Shown: positions 11,758 through 23,765 of the stretch, one piece after another | Layout: the number at the start of each line of letters is the position of its first letter | Position numbering within the stretch: the stretch's first letter is position 1 | From: Lytechinus pictus | Taxonomy: Eukaryota; Echinodermata; Echinoidea; Temnopleuroida; Toxopneustidae | Reading direction: 5' to 3' | DNA: 64,000 nt | Assembly (NCBI RefSeq): GCF_037042905.1 | Contig: NC_087261.1 | Coordinates: 16,056,917-16,120,916, forward strand | The notes under the pieces: generated by a model | Told to the model about the DNA's origin: nothing | Seen by the model: only the letters and a program-made list of their open reading frames with translations | Databases searched by the model: none | Position numbers and translations under genes: made by a program

Positions 11758-12241
11758 GGTGTGTTCAATGTTGGTTTCCGAATTTAAACGGCAATATAAA
11801 TCATGATTGAAACGTGATAACAAAACGATGTCCTCCATTCCTGGTTGTTAGAGTAAACGCCTTTCAAATCATGATTTGGAGGAAAATTTAAAGATCTAAA
11901 AAGTTGCGTTTGTAAATGTGATCAGCTCAGATTTGACGACCTTCAACATCGCGAATGCAACATTGAACACCATTGAGTTTTGAAACGTCTTTGAAATTGC
12001 TCTCGCAGTGGAAGCCTACACTTAAGCAGGTGCCAGAATTGACCTTTCTTGTGATGGGTCCAGCTGCGCACTAGAGCCGCCCGAACGAAAGCGGGAAGTT
12101 TAAAGACGGTCGATGAATAATCAGCTTTATTGTTCGACACTAAACAGTGCACTGCTGATCGTGTTTGTGTTCTGTGTTTTGTAATTTTTCAATCATGATT
12201 CATGTTGATGTTTAAATGTGAAAATTGACATTGAACACACC
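11758..12241. mobile_element. 484-bp MITE, GGTGTGTTCAATG ends
   Basis: GGTGTGTTCAATGTTGGTTT and TTGACATTGAACACACC are inverted; AATCATGATT words recur near both ends. Confidence 0.7.
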
Positions 12242-12353
12242 AAATGATGAAGATGCTTGAGCCAAGTCTGGCTATAAAGCTTGAAAAAGTCAGAAGCAAA
12301 AAAAAAAAGATTTGGTCATATAGCAATTTATTTTCTCCATGGTATGATAAAAC

Positions 12354-12600
12354 ACATGCCCACAATAATTTAGCACACTGGCGTACAGATGGGGGGATTG
12401 AGGAGGGCTATGGACCCCCAATACTTTAACGACCAAGAAAAACAAGGAGAATAAAATGTGATCTGTCATATTCATGACAGACCACCTAAAAAGAAAGGAA
12501 AAGGGGTGAAATATACTATTTTCTGCATGTCACTTCAAAATTTGTCACAAAATTATAAATTTTTGTGTTAAAAATGTCAAAAATTTTGCTCCCTCACTTC
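12354..12600. repeat. Dispersed repeat also present at 18150-18310
   Basis: GGCGTACAGATGGGGGGATT, TGGACCCCCAATACTTTAACG, GGGGTGAAATA and AATTTTTGTGTTAAAAATGTC match the 18150 block at about 75 percent by eye. The element at 12611-13484 interrupts it. Confidence 0.55.
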
Positions 12601-12610
12601 ACTTGCTCAT

Positions 12611-13484
12611 TGTATCCCCCGAACAGAGTTCGGAGGATACTACGGATTTTGCCTCGTCGCGCCGCCATGTCCGCCGCAGAGATTTCCTTGTGAGCGCTCT
12701 ATCAGTTGCATTTCTTCTCTGATCATCTTCAAATTTGGCATGAAGGTTGAGTATGGTATAGCGAAGAAGCCTATTGATTTTGGTGTGGGCGGAGACATCG
12801 TTGCCATGGTAACAAGAGTTTTTGTGGAAATAGCAGAGATGTCCTTGTGAGCATTTTACCAACTGCATTTCTTCTCCGATCGATTTTGGTGTGGGCGGAG
12901 ACATCGTTGTCATAGTAACGAGTTTTTGTGGAAATAGAGATGTCCTTGTGAGCGCTCTACCAGCTGCATTTCTTCTCCAATTATCTTCAAATGTGGCATG
13001 AAGGTCCAGTATGGTAAAGCGAAGAAGCCTATCGATTTTGGTGTGGGTGGAGACATGGTTGCCATGGTAACCATATTTTTGTGGAAAAATTTGGTAAAAC
13101 CTGTAACATCTGCTTTTTTTCCAGTTTGTCATAACAATTGGCACACAGAAGCAATATTAGAAGGTGAAGCGAAGATGCCTATCATTTTTGTTGGGGGGGT
13201 CTTAGGGTCAGGTTTATAAAATATATCCAGATTACTCTATAATTGTATTCCCCAACAGGTGATACTGGACAATATTTTAGGTTCTGCAGAGTCATGCTGC
13301 TACGTCATATTATTGTCATCAAATTTGGTACCCACAGGCAAATTGTGGGCAGGGTCATTGTCGTCATGACAATTTTATTTATTTGTCAAATATCTGTGTG
13401 AGCTCTATATATCGCAATGACGGATGACGCGGTGGGTTCGGGGGATACATGTGCTCGGTCGCGCGACCCGCCGAGCATCTCTAG
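12611..13484. mobile_element. Inverted-end repeat with internal tandem units
   Basis: TGTATCCCCCGAACAGAG on the left and GTTCGGGGGATACATGTG on the right are inverted. Between them, units with TTGTGAGCGCTCTACCAGC, GCATTTCTTCTC and GATTTTGGTGTGGGCGGAGA recur three times. AAAAATTTTGC occurs on both sides (about 12579 and 13487), a possible target duplication. The 181-codon frame in it is a repeat artefact. Confidence 0.6.
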
Positions 13485-13926
13485 TTAAAAATTTTGCACC
13501 ATATGACATGTCTGCTCCACTCAACATTTATGGCTCATTAGGCTACTGATATAGTGAATAATTTTTGTTTCTAGAATGTATGCTTTAAATTGGTGTAAAT
13601 AATTGATCTGGTTTCTTTCAAAGCGTGAAGTGAATGAGGGTCTGGAAAACATTCAAACTTTAAACACGATGACCAGCCGAGGTATGAGCCAATTCATAAA
13701 ATACTGACGATTTGTTCATCTCCCTTTTGTCACATGATAATTGATATCTTCAAAATAAAATCTAATTATAAACAATCTGTATTGTTTATTCAGATGACGA
13801 TATGACAAATACACACCACGAATGATTTAAAAAAGAAATAGAAGACGTCATGCCAAATCAGTACTGCACACTGTATCCTGTCTTTGGCATAAAACTGAAT
13901 TTTATGGATTTTATTTTAAGAATAGA

Positions 13927-14102
13927 TCAATTTGATGAGATTGAATTTGTCACCTGGTCTAGCAAGTGTCTTACAGGTGTCATACAGCTGGCATTGTCCC
14001 TGAGCGCTTCCATGCTTTTGGCTCTGACCAATTCAATCTCAGAGGTGTCATCTACATTTTTATTCAATATGAAAGCTACTAGCAACTTTTTGAAGTAATG
14101 GA
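13927..14102 (-). other. Possible isolated coding exon, unrecognised
   Basis: The minus frame reads FHYFKKLLVAFILNKN and then a charged helical stretch with EIELVRAKSMEALRD. It runs to LLDQ, where CCAG is followed by GTGACA, a usable donor. ACATCAG upstream could be an acceptor. The composition looks protein-like, perhaps HEAT-like helices, but I recognise no family. A plus-strand frame of 82 codons overlaps it. It may be a chance frame or a gene fragment. Confidence 0.2.
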
Positions 14103-14230
14103 ACTGATGTTTAGTAGTTTCCGTAGTAATAATCAAGGAGCTTCTTGTTGTATAGGATTATCCTGGGGAGGGGGATAAATAGATTCACCCACCCCCCCCC
14201 CTCCATCTGGAAAGGAAAAAATGGCTCTTG

Positions 14231-14345
14231 TTTAAAGGTCAAGTCGACCCCAGCAAAAATGTTGATTTGAATAAATGGAGAAAAAATCTAACTAGCCTAA
14301 CGCTGAAAATTTCATCAAAATCGGATGTAAAATAAGAGTTTACTT
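14231..14345 (+). mobile_element. Solo end of the TTAAAGGxCAAGTC MITE
   Basis: TTTAAAGGTCAAGTCGACCC and TTGATTTGAATAAATGGAG match the left end of 4313-4857. No partner end is found nearby. Confidence 0.5.
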
Positions 14346-14489
14346 TCCTGATTTCAGAATGATATCGGTGAACTGAATTGATCTAAATAGTTCTATTTGT
14401 CTAGTTCAAAAGTGCCATCCTCAAATCAATCTGGTTATGATTCATGAGATTTGTTCACACAACGCTCCATTTATTTTAATTCCATGAAT

Positions 14490-14760
14490 TTGTAGCTAAA
14501 TTGCCAGTTCGTCTACTGCCAACTCGTCCACTCACCACATGGTCTACTTTCAATTAGTCTAATGCCAATCCGTCCATCAACAGTTCGTCTGACAACCATT
14601 TGGTCCAATTATCACTACGTCTAATCACCATTTCGTCTATGACCATTTTGTCTAATAACCAATTGGTCTAATATTTATTTCATTTTCATTCATTTTGCAC
14701 AATTTAACACATAGACAAGTTGGCAATTGGACGAATTGGCATTTAGACGAATTGGAAATA
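14490..14760. repeat. Diverged short tandem repeat, TTCGTCTAATxxCCA type
   Basis: About 13 units of 17-23 bases built on CCATTTCGTCTAAT / CCAATTGGTCTAAT run through this block. It looks like an old relative of the clean 46-bp array at 55540-56255. Confidence 0.55.
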
Positions 14761-16240
14761 AACCTTTGTATATATATGTGTGAACTGTTTGAGCTCTGCT
14801 GTTTAGGATGACTAGGTCTGCACTGTAGGCGCACTCAACCTGATCACGGAATTGGTGAATAGTCAATAGGATTCTCAAATTGTGCGGATTCTGCTTTTAA
14901 TTTCCTGTGCATCGAGGCAAAGCACTGTCTGCAAACTAAATGATCATTTTTTGTTTATGATTTCATTTTAGAGATAAATACCTGTTATGATGATCTCAAA
15001 ATGAGTTAAAACAGAATCCAATAGAATTACCACCCAAGTGTTTGTATGTATAAATAACAAATATGTGCCAAATGGCTCTGGAAGAAAAAACGTAATTGCT
15101 GAGAAATGAGCAAAATAAGCACAGAATTTCATCAAATGTTGGGTATTTTTCAAAGCAATATTAATACTCTGTTCCACATGCTTTTCTGTGTTAGTGATCA
15201 TCAGAATTATCGGGTTTGAGCTAAAAAAAGCCTAAGATTTCATGATTTTACAAAGACAAGTTTTCATGAATGTACCAGATCTCGATGTATGATAATATTT
15301 TGATAATTAACCTTGATTTAAAAGACTTTCTCATGAAATAATTGTTTGTTGCAACTACTACCTTTAAACTCCTTTACCATAATAATTCTAAGATGCATTG
15401 TATTCAGCATTTTCCGATCACTTTCAAGCCCTTTCATCCCCAGTGCAATCTCATTTTGTATTGCTTTATTGTATATCTTTACCTCAGAAGATTTGTGTGA
15501 ACACAACTATTGATTGGTAAATTGGTTAATACATGGATGAAGGTCTAGGGGATTGTGCAAATGTTGAAATTGTCAAACTAGTTTATGGCATTAGGTTGCA
15601 TTCAAGGGAGAATTCAATATGGTATACTGATACTACTGTAATGCAATAGTATCAGTTTTGCAGATGTACATGCCAACCTATGTGAAAGACCATCTGTTCG
15701 ATTAGAATGTGAAAATAATACGTATTGACCTGTCATTAATCAAAATTATCTAGATGACCTATCAAATGCATATAGCTTCATGAACTGTGCAACAATAAAA
15801 GCAAATATGGAATATATATACATGTATATGTATCAGAAGAATTAAATAATATTGAGATATGGTCTGTCTGCAGCACAAGAAATGCGTAGCTGTTTCTTTT
15901 CAACTTTTGTTATTTTTGTTTATAGGTTTCTAAAGGGAATAAATCTTTTATAAATGTGGTAAACCTCAGATCAATAATGCAGAAATAGATTACTTTTTAT
16001 GATAAAATTGACCACAGAGTATTATATATAGGCCTATACTAGTGTATTATGTGCCATATGATTCGGGGAAAAATGGGTAATTGCTCAGTATAACTTGCAA
16101 CATATTTCTGTGTAGCGCTTGATAGAAATATCATTCTGATGTATCAAGCTCTGCATTCATTAGAAGCAGAATATTATTATTTGAAAGGGATTCAGTTTAT
16201 ATTAACTATGGGTTATTATTCCTCAGAGGTACACACAGGG
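14760..16240. other. No gene recognised
   Basis: AT-rich DNA without defined repeats; frames are under 78 codons. Confidence 0.5.
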
Positions 16241-16620
16241 CTCCACACTAACCCTTTTTTTCTACTGATCTAACCTGTTCATATCGGATCAGTAGTTACA
16301 GAGTTTTTCCATTTTTTACTGGTCCGAAACTAAAATTAAAAAAAAAACATACAAACAAACAGTACGCACACACACACACACACCCACTCACACACAAACA
16401 CCCACTCACACACAAGATAATGCATGAGGGCCTTTTCTTTGTAAAGATGCCAGAGTCATTCTTAACATTTGCAAAAGAGGAGAAAATACCATGTGTAATC
16501 AATTTGATATATTTTTACCGGTCATGTCAGACCAGTTAATCTGGCTATTTCTGAAAAGGCCTGACAGCAATTTTTACTGGTCTGGGACCGTCGGACTGGC
16601 GCCAGTGTCGCATACTGCAT
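16240..16620. repeat. Dispersed repeat with ACTGGTC words and a CA microsatellite
   Basis: AACCTGTTCATATCGGATCAGT and TTTTTACTGGTCCGAAAC match 39127-39225. A (CA)n tract lies at about 16368-16410. Confidence 0.5.
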
Positions 16621-16755
16621 CACGCATTTTCAGTGATTTTCGGCACTACTCGGTTTCCAGCTAGCTCTTATTTCAAATGTATGATTATATAGATAAACTT
16701 TCATAAATTCGACCATCCTGTCAAATATTCCCCCAAGTAAGTAGTCTTTTTGATC

Positions 16756-16894
16756 AGTGGCCCTGTAACACAAAGCTTATCAATCATCGTAGAAGAATAT
16801 CTTTACAATTGATTGAATTGACTAAAACAATGTACAATCAATCATGAAAATCAGGCGTATGATCAATCGCTAATTTTTGTGTTACAGGACACTG
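16756..16894. mobile_element. 139-bp MITE, TGTAACACAAAGC family
   Basis: CAGTGGCCCTGTAACACAAA and TTTTGTGTTACAGGACACTG are inverted ends, with AATTGATTGAATTGA and AATCAATCATG words inside. Confidence 0.65.
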
Positions 16895-16907
16895 ATTACA
16901 TCAGTAG

Positions 16908-17380
16908 TTAGCGTACGCAGGATTTTTTAAGGGGGGGTTCAAGCTGAATGAAGTGTTGACAACCACCCCCCCCCAAAAAAAAGGTCTTCACCATCAATTT
17001 TAGGTCGTTTCCTACCCCCAAAAAAATTGACAAGCAAAAAAAGGAATGAAAGGTTTTCACCAAAAATTATACGTCGTTTCGAACCTACAAAAAAAGATCT
17101 TCAAAAATTTTGTGGGGGGGGGGGGGTTGGGTATCAGAAAAGCTGAATGAAGTGTTGACACCCCCCCCCCAAAAAAAAAAAGGTCTTCACCACTAATTTT
17201 AAGTTCGTTTCCTACAAAAAAAAAAGGTTTTCACCAAAAAATATACATCGTTTGGTACCTTCCAAAAAAAATTTGACAAGAAAAAAAAGTGTCTTCAAAA
17301 TTTTTTAGGGGGGTTGGGTATCAGAAAATTTAAGGGGGGTCGAACTCCTGTAACCACCCCCTTGCGTTCGCCACTGGATT
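16908..17380. mobile_element. Repeat with GGGGGGTTC and polyA/polyG tracts
   Basis: AGCGTACGCAGGATTTTTTA on the left and CCCTTGCGTTCGCCACTGG on the right are loosely inverted. The interior is an imperfect duplication of AGCTGAATGAAGTGTTGACA, C-runs, AAAAGGTCTTCACC and GTCGTTTCCTAC. Confidence 0.55.
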
Positions 17381-17385
17381 ACATG

Positions 17386-18150
17386 TAGGCATACACTTAT
17401 ATATATGCAAAACATTTTTTATACCCATTCTCAGTCGATATCTAAATAGATTTCTGTGATCCCATTGCTTCAGCTTTATAGGGAAAGTGATTATTTTCCC
17501 TCTATATATCTAATACAGTGTTAACTAATATGCTTATAACTCTTTAAAGTTGTCATTATTGTTGCAGCAGCTTTTAAGCCACTGATAAGCTCAGATGAAT
17601 CCAGTCTGACTTATAAAGGTTTGCAATAGTGATTAGAGTATTAGCAGCAAGACAGTATTTTTAGATCCTGAATGAAGTTAAATAATACCTATAATTTATA
17701 TATAAAAAAAGAATCTCTATTGAAATTATTGATCACTGCCAGTATACCTGAATTTGGCTTTAGAAAAAAACCTATGTTTTTATTTCTTTCTATTTCTTCC
17801 TGATATCAATTTCAAATTTAATTTGGTTTGCCCTTCCAGTGAAGTGTACTGTAAGTGCTACAATTGAGTGTCAAGGTGACTTTCAAGGTGGCTTACACGA
17901 TGACCCTGGAGATCATGTGAAGTCCTAGAAATGGCTTTGATATACTGGCATGAAGTTTATTAGGTCTAAGGGTCCAATAATCTAATGAAATTTGGTTTGA
18001 TCAGTATTGATTAGTTGATACTTATTGGATTAGATAGGTTCTCAAATGCACTTTATCCATAACTGTACTTCGGTAACGATTTTTATTTTCAACAACTTGC
18101 CATTTATCGAACTGCATTTAGATAGAAGTATGGCTATGCACTGTAAGAAT
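17386..18150. other. No gene recognised
   Basis: AT-rich DNA; no defined repeat and no notable frame. Confidence 0.5.
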
Positions 18151-18310
18151 ACACATAAAGCTGGTGTACAGATGGGGGAGTTTGGGTGTCCATGGACCCC
18201 AAAAATGATAACGACTTAGAAAAAAAGAAAAAGAAAAGGGTGAAATAAGATATTTTCAGAGTGCTATGTCAAAATCTGACAAGAAATTAAATTTTGTATT
18301 AAGGTCAAAA
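18150..18310. repeat. Dispersed repeat, copy of 12354-12600
   Basis: GCTGGTGTACAGATGGGGG, CATGGACCCCAAAAATGATAACG and AAGGGTGAAATAAGATATTTT match the earlier block in order. Confidence 0.5.
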
Positions 18311-18756
18311 ATACCTTTTTGAAAGATATATTTAAGAATGGTTTTATTTTGAAATCATTTTATTGCTTATTATTTTAAGTTGATCATTTGGCAGTATAAA
18401 ATTAACAAAATGAATATTGATCTTAAAATGACTGAATTATTGTACCTGTATTTATTCTTATGAGTATGAAAGTTGTGTGTGATAATGTGACACTTGTCTG
18501 TGTCATGATGACACCCTCTTTACTTTCTCATTTCCAGCATACTTTCACCCCTCATTAGTTTATTATTCGTAATACTGTAGCATAACGAGTTGTGTAACTT
18601 ATTTAAGAGGGTGGTATTTTTGTTGTTATGTGAAAACTTTGAGAAGTACGTCAGTTCGCTAGGAGCTGCGATGAGGTGCTGTTGTGAATTTAGTTAGCTC
18701 TGATCACAGTAACACTTTTACCGTAATAAATAATCTAGAAATCTAGAAATAATCTT

Positions 18757-18990
18757 TTCCGAGGCTTATTGTTATTATTTATTACTCCAGATTTAGCTCG
18801 AGCTGCCTTTCAGCGCTCAGTGTATTTCAAGGAATTAATCCTGCTGGGTACCTATTCACCTCACCAGGGTTGAGTGCAGCACAATGTGGGTAAATTTCTT
18901 GCTGAAGGAAATCATATGACTGGGATTTGAATCACGTCCCTCTGAGTGAAAGACATTTGTGGTAACCACTAGACCACGGCGCCCCCACCA
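18757..18990 (-). mobile_element. tRNA-derived SINE, minus strand
   Basis: Reading the minus strand, the order is an A-box-like GTGGTCTAGTGGTTACC, a B-box-like GTGATTCAAATCCCAG, the body words CAGCAAGAAATTTACCC, TGCTGCACTCAACCC and GGTACCCAGCAGG, then CAGCTCGAGCTAAA and an AT-rich tail. This is one of the fullest copies here. Confidence 0.7.
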
Positions 18991-21170
18991 TCCAAAAATC
19001 TCTCCATTTGCTAGTGCTAGTGCATGATTCTATATTTTAGAGAGATATGAGAGGAATAGAGGTGTATCACATTGCAGAATAGACTGTTGCCAGATAATCT
19101 GCCCCAAAAGAGGTACAGTACATAAGTGAAGAGAAGCGTGGACTGGGTGCTGACGACTGCAAGATGAAAGAACGATACTCCTGCATACAATAGCTTTGCC
19201 TTTTTCTTGCTATGGACTAGCTAAACTGAAGATATTGTATTCATTTGTTTTCTAGGTCTTGTCTAAACTAGACTTGGCATTTAACATGCAGTTACTATAT
19301 AGTAGCTCCATGCATGTAAAAAGAAAGTGGACTTTGCTTGTTGAAAAGAAGTTCGACTCCAATATTTTAGATATTATTCATTTATTTTGTATTGTGTGTG
19401 TATATGTAAAAAATGACAAAAAAATCCTGATATCATTTTCCAGAGTCTAGAAACTGCCATTGCTTCTGAGTGTACAGAGAGAAGATAACCAATTCAGCAA
19501 TATTGTTGCATTATTGTACTATACTCTAGGGAAAAATTACATGTGAAAGACTCAAAAGAGCCCTGTAAAAGTAATAGATTGCTGGAAAATCCCCATTCAT
19601 TGCAGTGTTAAAGCTTTTCCAATGTTGCAGGTTTACACATTAGATTGTAAAAAGTAGCCCCCGAAAATAAAAAAAGAAAAGATTATTTGCCTGCTTATAC
19701 TCTACCTCCGCTATAATACACGTCCATGTATCACATTAATAAAACATCACTGGATATCAATTATTAAAAGTAGAGCAGATATCTATGATATTATTGCCAT
19801 CAACGGGGTCGTTCCTCCTTGAAAGGATTCGCAGATGAAGTACCCTCTCGCTCTTTGATGTGATTTATGGCCATGTAGTCAACAAGGCAAGAGTAATAAA
19901 CCCTGCTTGAAATATGAATGTGATGAAGGAGTTTTAGGTGGCTGACGTGACCCATTATGTGTGGGACTGACACCAGGGAATGAGTAGCTGACGCACATGC
20001 AAGTATGAGGGACTGACGCCTTCTGTGGCTGAAATTCTTACGATCAGGTGGATCCTGGGGGAGGGGGCACAAGGGATGCCCCCCCCCCCTTCGAACGTAA
20101 TCCATCATGTAAATAATCTATTTGTAAGAGAATCATCATCTGTGCCCCTTTTTTTCTCAAAGTTGCATGCTCTTTATAAATGCCCTCTCTGATTCAAAGT
20201 CCAGAATCTGCCACAATTACATTACAATACAAAACATGTCAGATGTCGTCATTTGGATTTTTAGTTGTAAAATTCTGAACCCTTTGGACAACTGCTGTTA
20301 ATTAGGCTACATTATGTTTAATGTAATTCAAAACAATTTAAAAACTTGTGGTATTTTCCACCTTCTCTGATGTCAAGGAAGGGGAAAAAATGTACTTTTG
20401 GTTAAATTATATCAAGAAATGAGGGACAAAAATGATACATTTTCATCCATTGGACAGGGACATTCCATATACTAGATTAACATTGCGTGACTAACCGAGA
20501 GTCCTTTTTGCTCAAATAAACTACAATTATGTACAGAATGAGGGAGAAGTAGAGTAAATGTATGGTGTGCATGAACAGAAGATAAAAAGCAACTACTAGA
20601 TATAATTGCACCATATATGCTGAAATAAATGTTATCCACAATTTTGAATTGGTTTTCATGTGCAACTTTCGCCATATACACTGCAAATGTGCCAATGTAT
20701 TAAAGAAAAGATTACATAAGTATTCGAACAAAACCTCTTGCATGTGATATTGTACAATCCAACAAAGGAAAACAACAAAGCTAGATTACATTATTATGAA
20801 AAGCATACCATCGGTTGGTTTGGTGTCATTTTTTGTTGTTGTGACTTTATAGGATTTGTTCCAAGCCAACCAATCAATCCTGCTAATTTCATAGCACTTT
20901 GTTATGTCCGCTAAGCGAGGGCAGCACATTGGCAGAGAAGTGTGAAAAGCATGTACATACACTCTAAAGAAGGCCTTTCACCTCCGGGCATCCCTGTATG
21001 GTCACAGGTGCATATTGGTGGGAGCAATCAAGGCTTGAAATCCCCAATCATAAATAACTTCCATTAATCACTTGCAATTTCCGACAGTGCATTCAATCAA
21101 GTCTCTTTCAGGGGAAGTTCACCTGAATGTAAAGTGGGTTTTAAGAAAAACAGAAGAAGAGTGTATGTTG
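18990..21170. other. No gene recognised
   Basis: Mostly AT-rich DNA. A minus frame of 102 codons (19800-20108) has no recognisable domain and is rich in His and Ser; I treat it as chance. A C-run lies near 20080. Confidence 0.4.
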
Positions 21171-21174
21171 AGAG

Positions 21175-21255
21175 GTATTGTGCCTCAGTGGAAACACCTC
21201 TGGACTTTGAACCACAAGGTCTGGGGTTCAAATCCCACTGCAGTCTGCAGCACTT
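21175..21255 (+). mobile_element. tRNA-like sequence, head of another SINE
   Basis: TGCCTCAGTGG (A box) and GGTTCAAATCC (B box, 21235-21245) are about 54 bases apart, as in tRNA-derived promoters. The stem pairing is poor and no CCA-adjacent acceptor stem is obvious, so it is a SINE head rather than a working tRNA. It ends about 160 bases before the candidate exon. Confidence 0.45.
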
Positions 21256-21411
21256 GTGTCATTTTGCAAAGCCCACCCACAGTGCATTTTGACCAAGATG
21301 TGTTCAATTTTTTTTCTCTCCATTTTCATGATTTCAGCTAGAAAACAATCCAAATTAATTAACGTCATTCAAATATTCAAGAATCCTTTCTACATTTGTT
21401 TCTCCTTGCAG

Positions 21412-21506
21412 GATTTTCTTGGAATAATAATCTTGGAATAATATTTGCTTGGACTCAGAAGAAACTTTCAACAGTGGGCAACGGTACTCCCTGCATCATC
21501 CAGTTG
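21412..21506 (+). other. Candidate upstream non-coding exon
   Basis: A 95-base block is bounded by a textbook acceptor (pyrimidine tract ending TCTCCTTGCAG) and a perfect GTGAGT donor. It contains no ATG on the plus strand, which fits a 5' UTR exon. If it belongs to the calcium sensor gene, the intron to 42589 would be about 21 kb. One of its three frames is also open, so a coding exon of an unseen gene is possible. There is no direct evidence linking it to the gene. Confidence 0.3.
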
Positions 21507-21533
21507 GTGAGTTTACATTAAAACGGCTGAAAT

Positions 21534-21700
21534 TTAAAGGGCAAGTCTGGCCCAGCAGAAAGCTTGTTTGAATAGAAAGTGAAAATCAAATTGCTGATTG
21601 CTGTATTGCTGAAAATTCAATTAAAATTCAAAGTATTTAAAATAGTTATATGCACATCCTGGTCAATATGCAAATGAGAGAAGAGGTGATGTTAGACTGT
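21534..21700 (+). mobile_element. Solo end of the TTAAAGG MITE
   Basis: TTAAAGGGCAAGTCTGGCCC and TTGTTTGAATAGAAAGTG match the 4313 family end. ATGCACATCCTGGTCAATATGC also matches inside that family (near 4402). It starts 28 bases after the donor of the candidate exon. Confidence 0.55.
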
Positions 21701-22018
21701 ATCCACTCACCTCCATTTGCTCAGGGCCATCTAACTTTTTAGTTCGTAAGGCCATCATTTCATAGGCAACTTTCAAGCTATAGTGTATAAATTTCAGATT
21801 TTGGGGTCACATACCCTAATCTGAATGCCCTCTCCCCTGTTATTTTGGTGTATGTCTATTAATATTTTTAGATTCAATGCGCCAGAAATCTCCCCCAGAA
21901 ATCACCTTTTCTTTGAAACGCTGGTCGTTATTTTCCTGACCATACACATTGTTAATTGGCCTACACCTGCTTTGTTCTTTTTCCGTTTGGTCTAATTGCC
22001 ATTTAGCCTATTTTCATT

Positions 22019-23051
22019 TTTTGTCTCACCTGCATAGCAGAGTGAGACTACTAGTATATGCGCCGCTTTTCCGACGGCGGAGGCGGCGTCAACATCAAAT
22101 CTTAACCGAAGGTTAGGTTTTTAAATGACGGCATAGAAAGTGTATGGTCCTAGTTCATAAAAACTTGGACATAAGGTTTACTAATCAAGTATTACTGAAC
22201 ATCCTGCCCGAGTTTCAGGTCACATGACCAGGGTCAAAGGGCATTTAGGGTCAATGACCATGTTGGGGGAGTCAATATCGAAATCTTAACCTACTGTAAG
22301 GTAAAGTTTTTAAAATGTCATAACTTAGAAAGTATGTGGACCTAGTTCATGAAATTGGCCATAAGGGTAATCAAATATAACTTGAATATCCTGCCTGAGT
22401 TTCAAGTCACATGACTAAGGTCAAAGGTCATTGAGGGTCAATGAACTTTGGCCAAGTTGGGGGCAATAGTTGAATTACCATCATAACTTTTGAAAGTTTA
22501 TGGATCTGATTCATAAAACTTGGACATCCTGTGCGAGTTTCAGGTCACGTAACCAAGGTCAAAGGTAATTTAAGCCTTAAAGGTCAATGAACTTTGGCCA
22601 AATTGGGGGTATTTGTTGAATTACATGTACCATCATAACTTTGGAAGTTTATGGATCTGATTCATAAAACTTGGACATAAGAGTAATCAAGTATCACGGA
22701 ACATCCTGTGCGAGTTTCAGGTTACATGACCAAGGTCAAAGGTCATTTTAGCCTTAAAGGTCAATGAACTTTGGCCAAATTGGGGGTATTTGTTGAATTA
22801 CATGTACCATCATAACTTTGGAAGTTTATGGATCTGATTCATAAAACTTGGACATAATAGTAATCAAGTATCACTGAACATCCTGTGCGAGTTTCAGGTT
22901 ACATGACCAAGGTCAAAGGTCATTTTAGCCTTAAAGGTCAGTGAACTTTGGCCAAATTGGGGGTATTTGTTGTTACCATCATAACTTTGAAAGTTTATGG
23001 ATCTGATTCATAAAACTTAGACAAGTAATCAAGTATCACTGAACATCCTGA
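22019..23051. mobile_element. Element with GTCTCACCTGCAT end and 177-bp internal tandem units, right end missing
   Basis: It starts TTTGTCTCACCTGCATAGCA, then a short CGG-rich patch, then units of exactly 177 bases (the GGGGGT marker ends at 22610, 22787 and 22964). Units contain TCACATGACCAAGGTCAAAG and TGAACTTTGGCCAAATTGGG. The sequence breaks off near 23051 without the right terminus seen in 33583-34535. Confidence 0.75.
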
Positions 23052-23291
23052 GTGGAATATGCCATTGGGCTACAGCATGCACACCTTAATTGGGCTAGAG
23101 TTGTTTGGTTTGGTTTCTGTTTCTGTTCGGGTAACTCCCGTAGGAACTCGGCGAAGCATGAAAGCTGCATCAATGCCAAGCTGGTAACCAATTACCATTT
23201 TACGTCTAGGTTTTAAATCAGTCATGGTGGCTGACCGTTAAAGATGACAGAACTATTCTTGTGCCTTTTTGGCTATAGTAGAGATAACGGC

Positions 23292-23358
23292 AGATCTGGG
23301 ATTTGAACTCACAACCTTTCAATCATGAGTCCAGTGCTCTAACCACTAGACCTCATGA
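23292..23358 (-). mobile_element. tRNA-like sequence, minus strand
   Basis: The minus strand reads GGTCTAGTGGTTAGAGCAC, then GGACTCATGATTG, then GTGAGTTCAAATCCCAG. These correspond to an A box, an anticodon-like loop and a B box with tRNA spacing. The outer stem is not convincing. It is probably a tRNA-derived SINE head or tRNA pseudogene. Confidence 0.45.
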
Positions 23359-23595
23359 CCCGTTCAGACCACACTTCAAATAAAAATTAGAAAATGTGCA
23401 GTTTACACAAATGAAGTGATGGTGATAATTAATAGGGACTTTAATAGGACAAAAGTGTTGTTCTTGTTCACTAATTATGGACAAAGACCTTCCAGCTGTT
23501 CATTGTCATGATGGGCATTTTATATACATGTACATTTACTGTATACTTGAATCCGTCATGCGTCATTGAAGCGAAAAATCAGGGCTATTAAGATA

Positions 23596-23760
23596 TAGTC
23601 TGCTGTGCAAACCCTTCACCCGAGTTACGGGTCTGAATGTGCAGCCTACTCATGCCTTGTGTACTGAAGACCCTCTTGCTCAAGTCTTGTATGTGCTAGT
23701 CTTTGCAGGGAGACGCACTTGCTGATCAAAGTTTCAATCAGGGTCTGTGCCTGCAGACTA
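23596..23760. mobile_element. 165-bp short inverted-end repeat, TAGTCTGC ends
   Basis: It starts TAGTCTGCTGTGCAAACCC and ends TGTGCCTGCAGACTA. A second copy lies at 63466-63610 in the same orientation, sharing GATCAAAGTTTCAATCAG and GTCTTTGC. Confidence 0.7.
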
Positions 23761-23765
23761 ATTAA

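Noticed and set aside
12599..13144. 181-codon minus frame
   Set aside because: It spans three internal tandem units of a dispersed repeat, and the protein repeats with the DNA.
19800..20108. 102-codon minus frame
   Set aside because: The composition does not look protein-like, it begins in a G/C-run and no domain is seen.
21175..21255. Working tRNA gene
   Set aside because: A and B boxes are present, but an acceptor stem and cloverleaf pairing are not convincing; it is better read as a SINE head.
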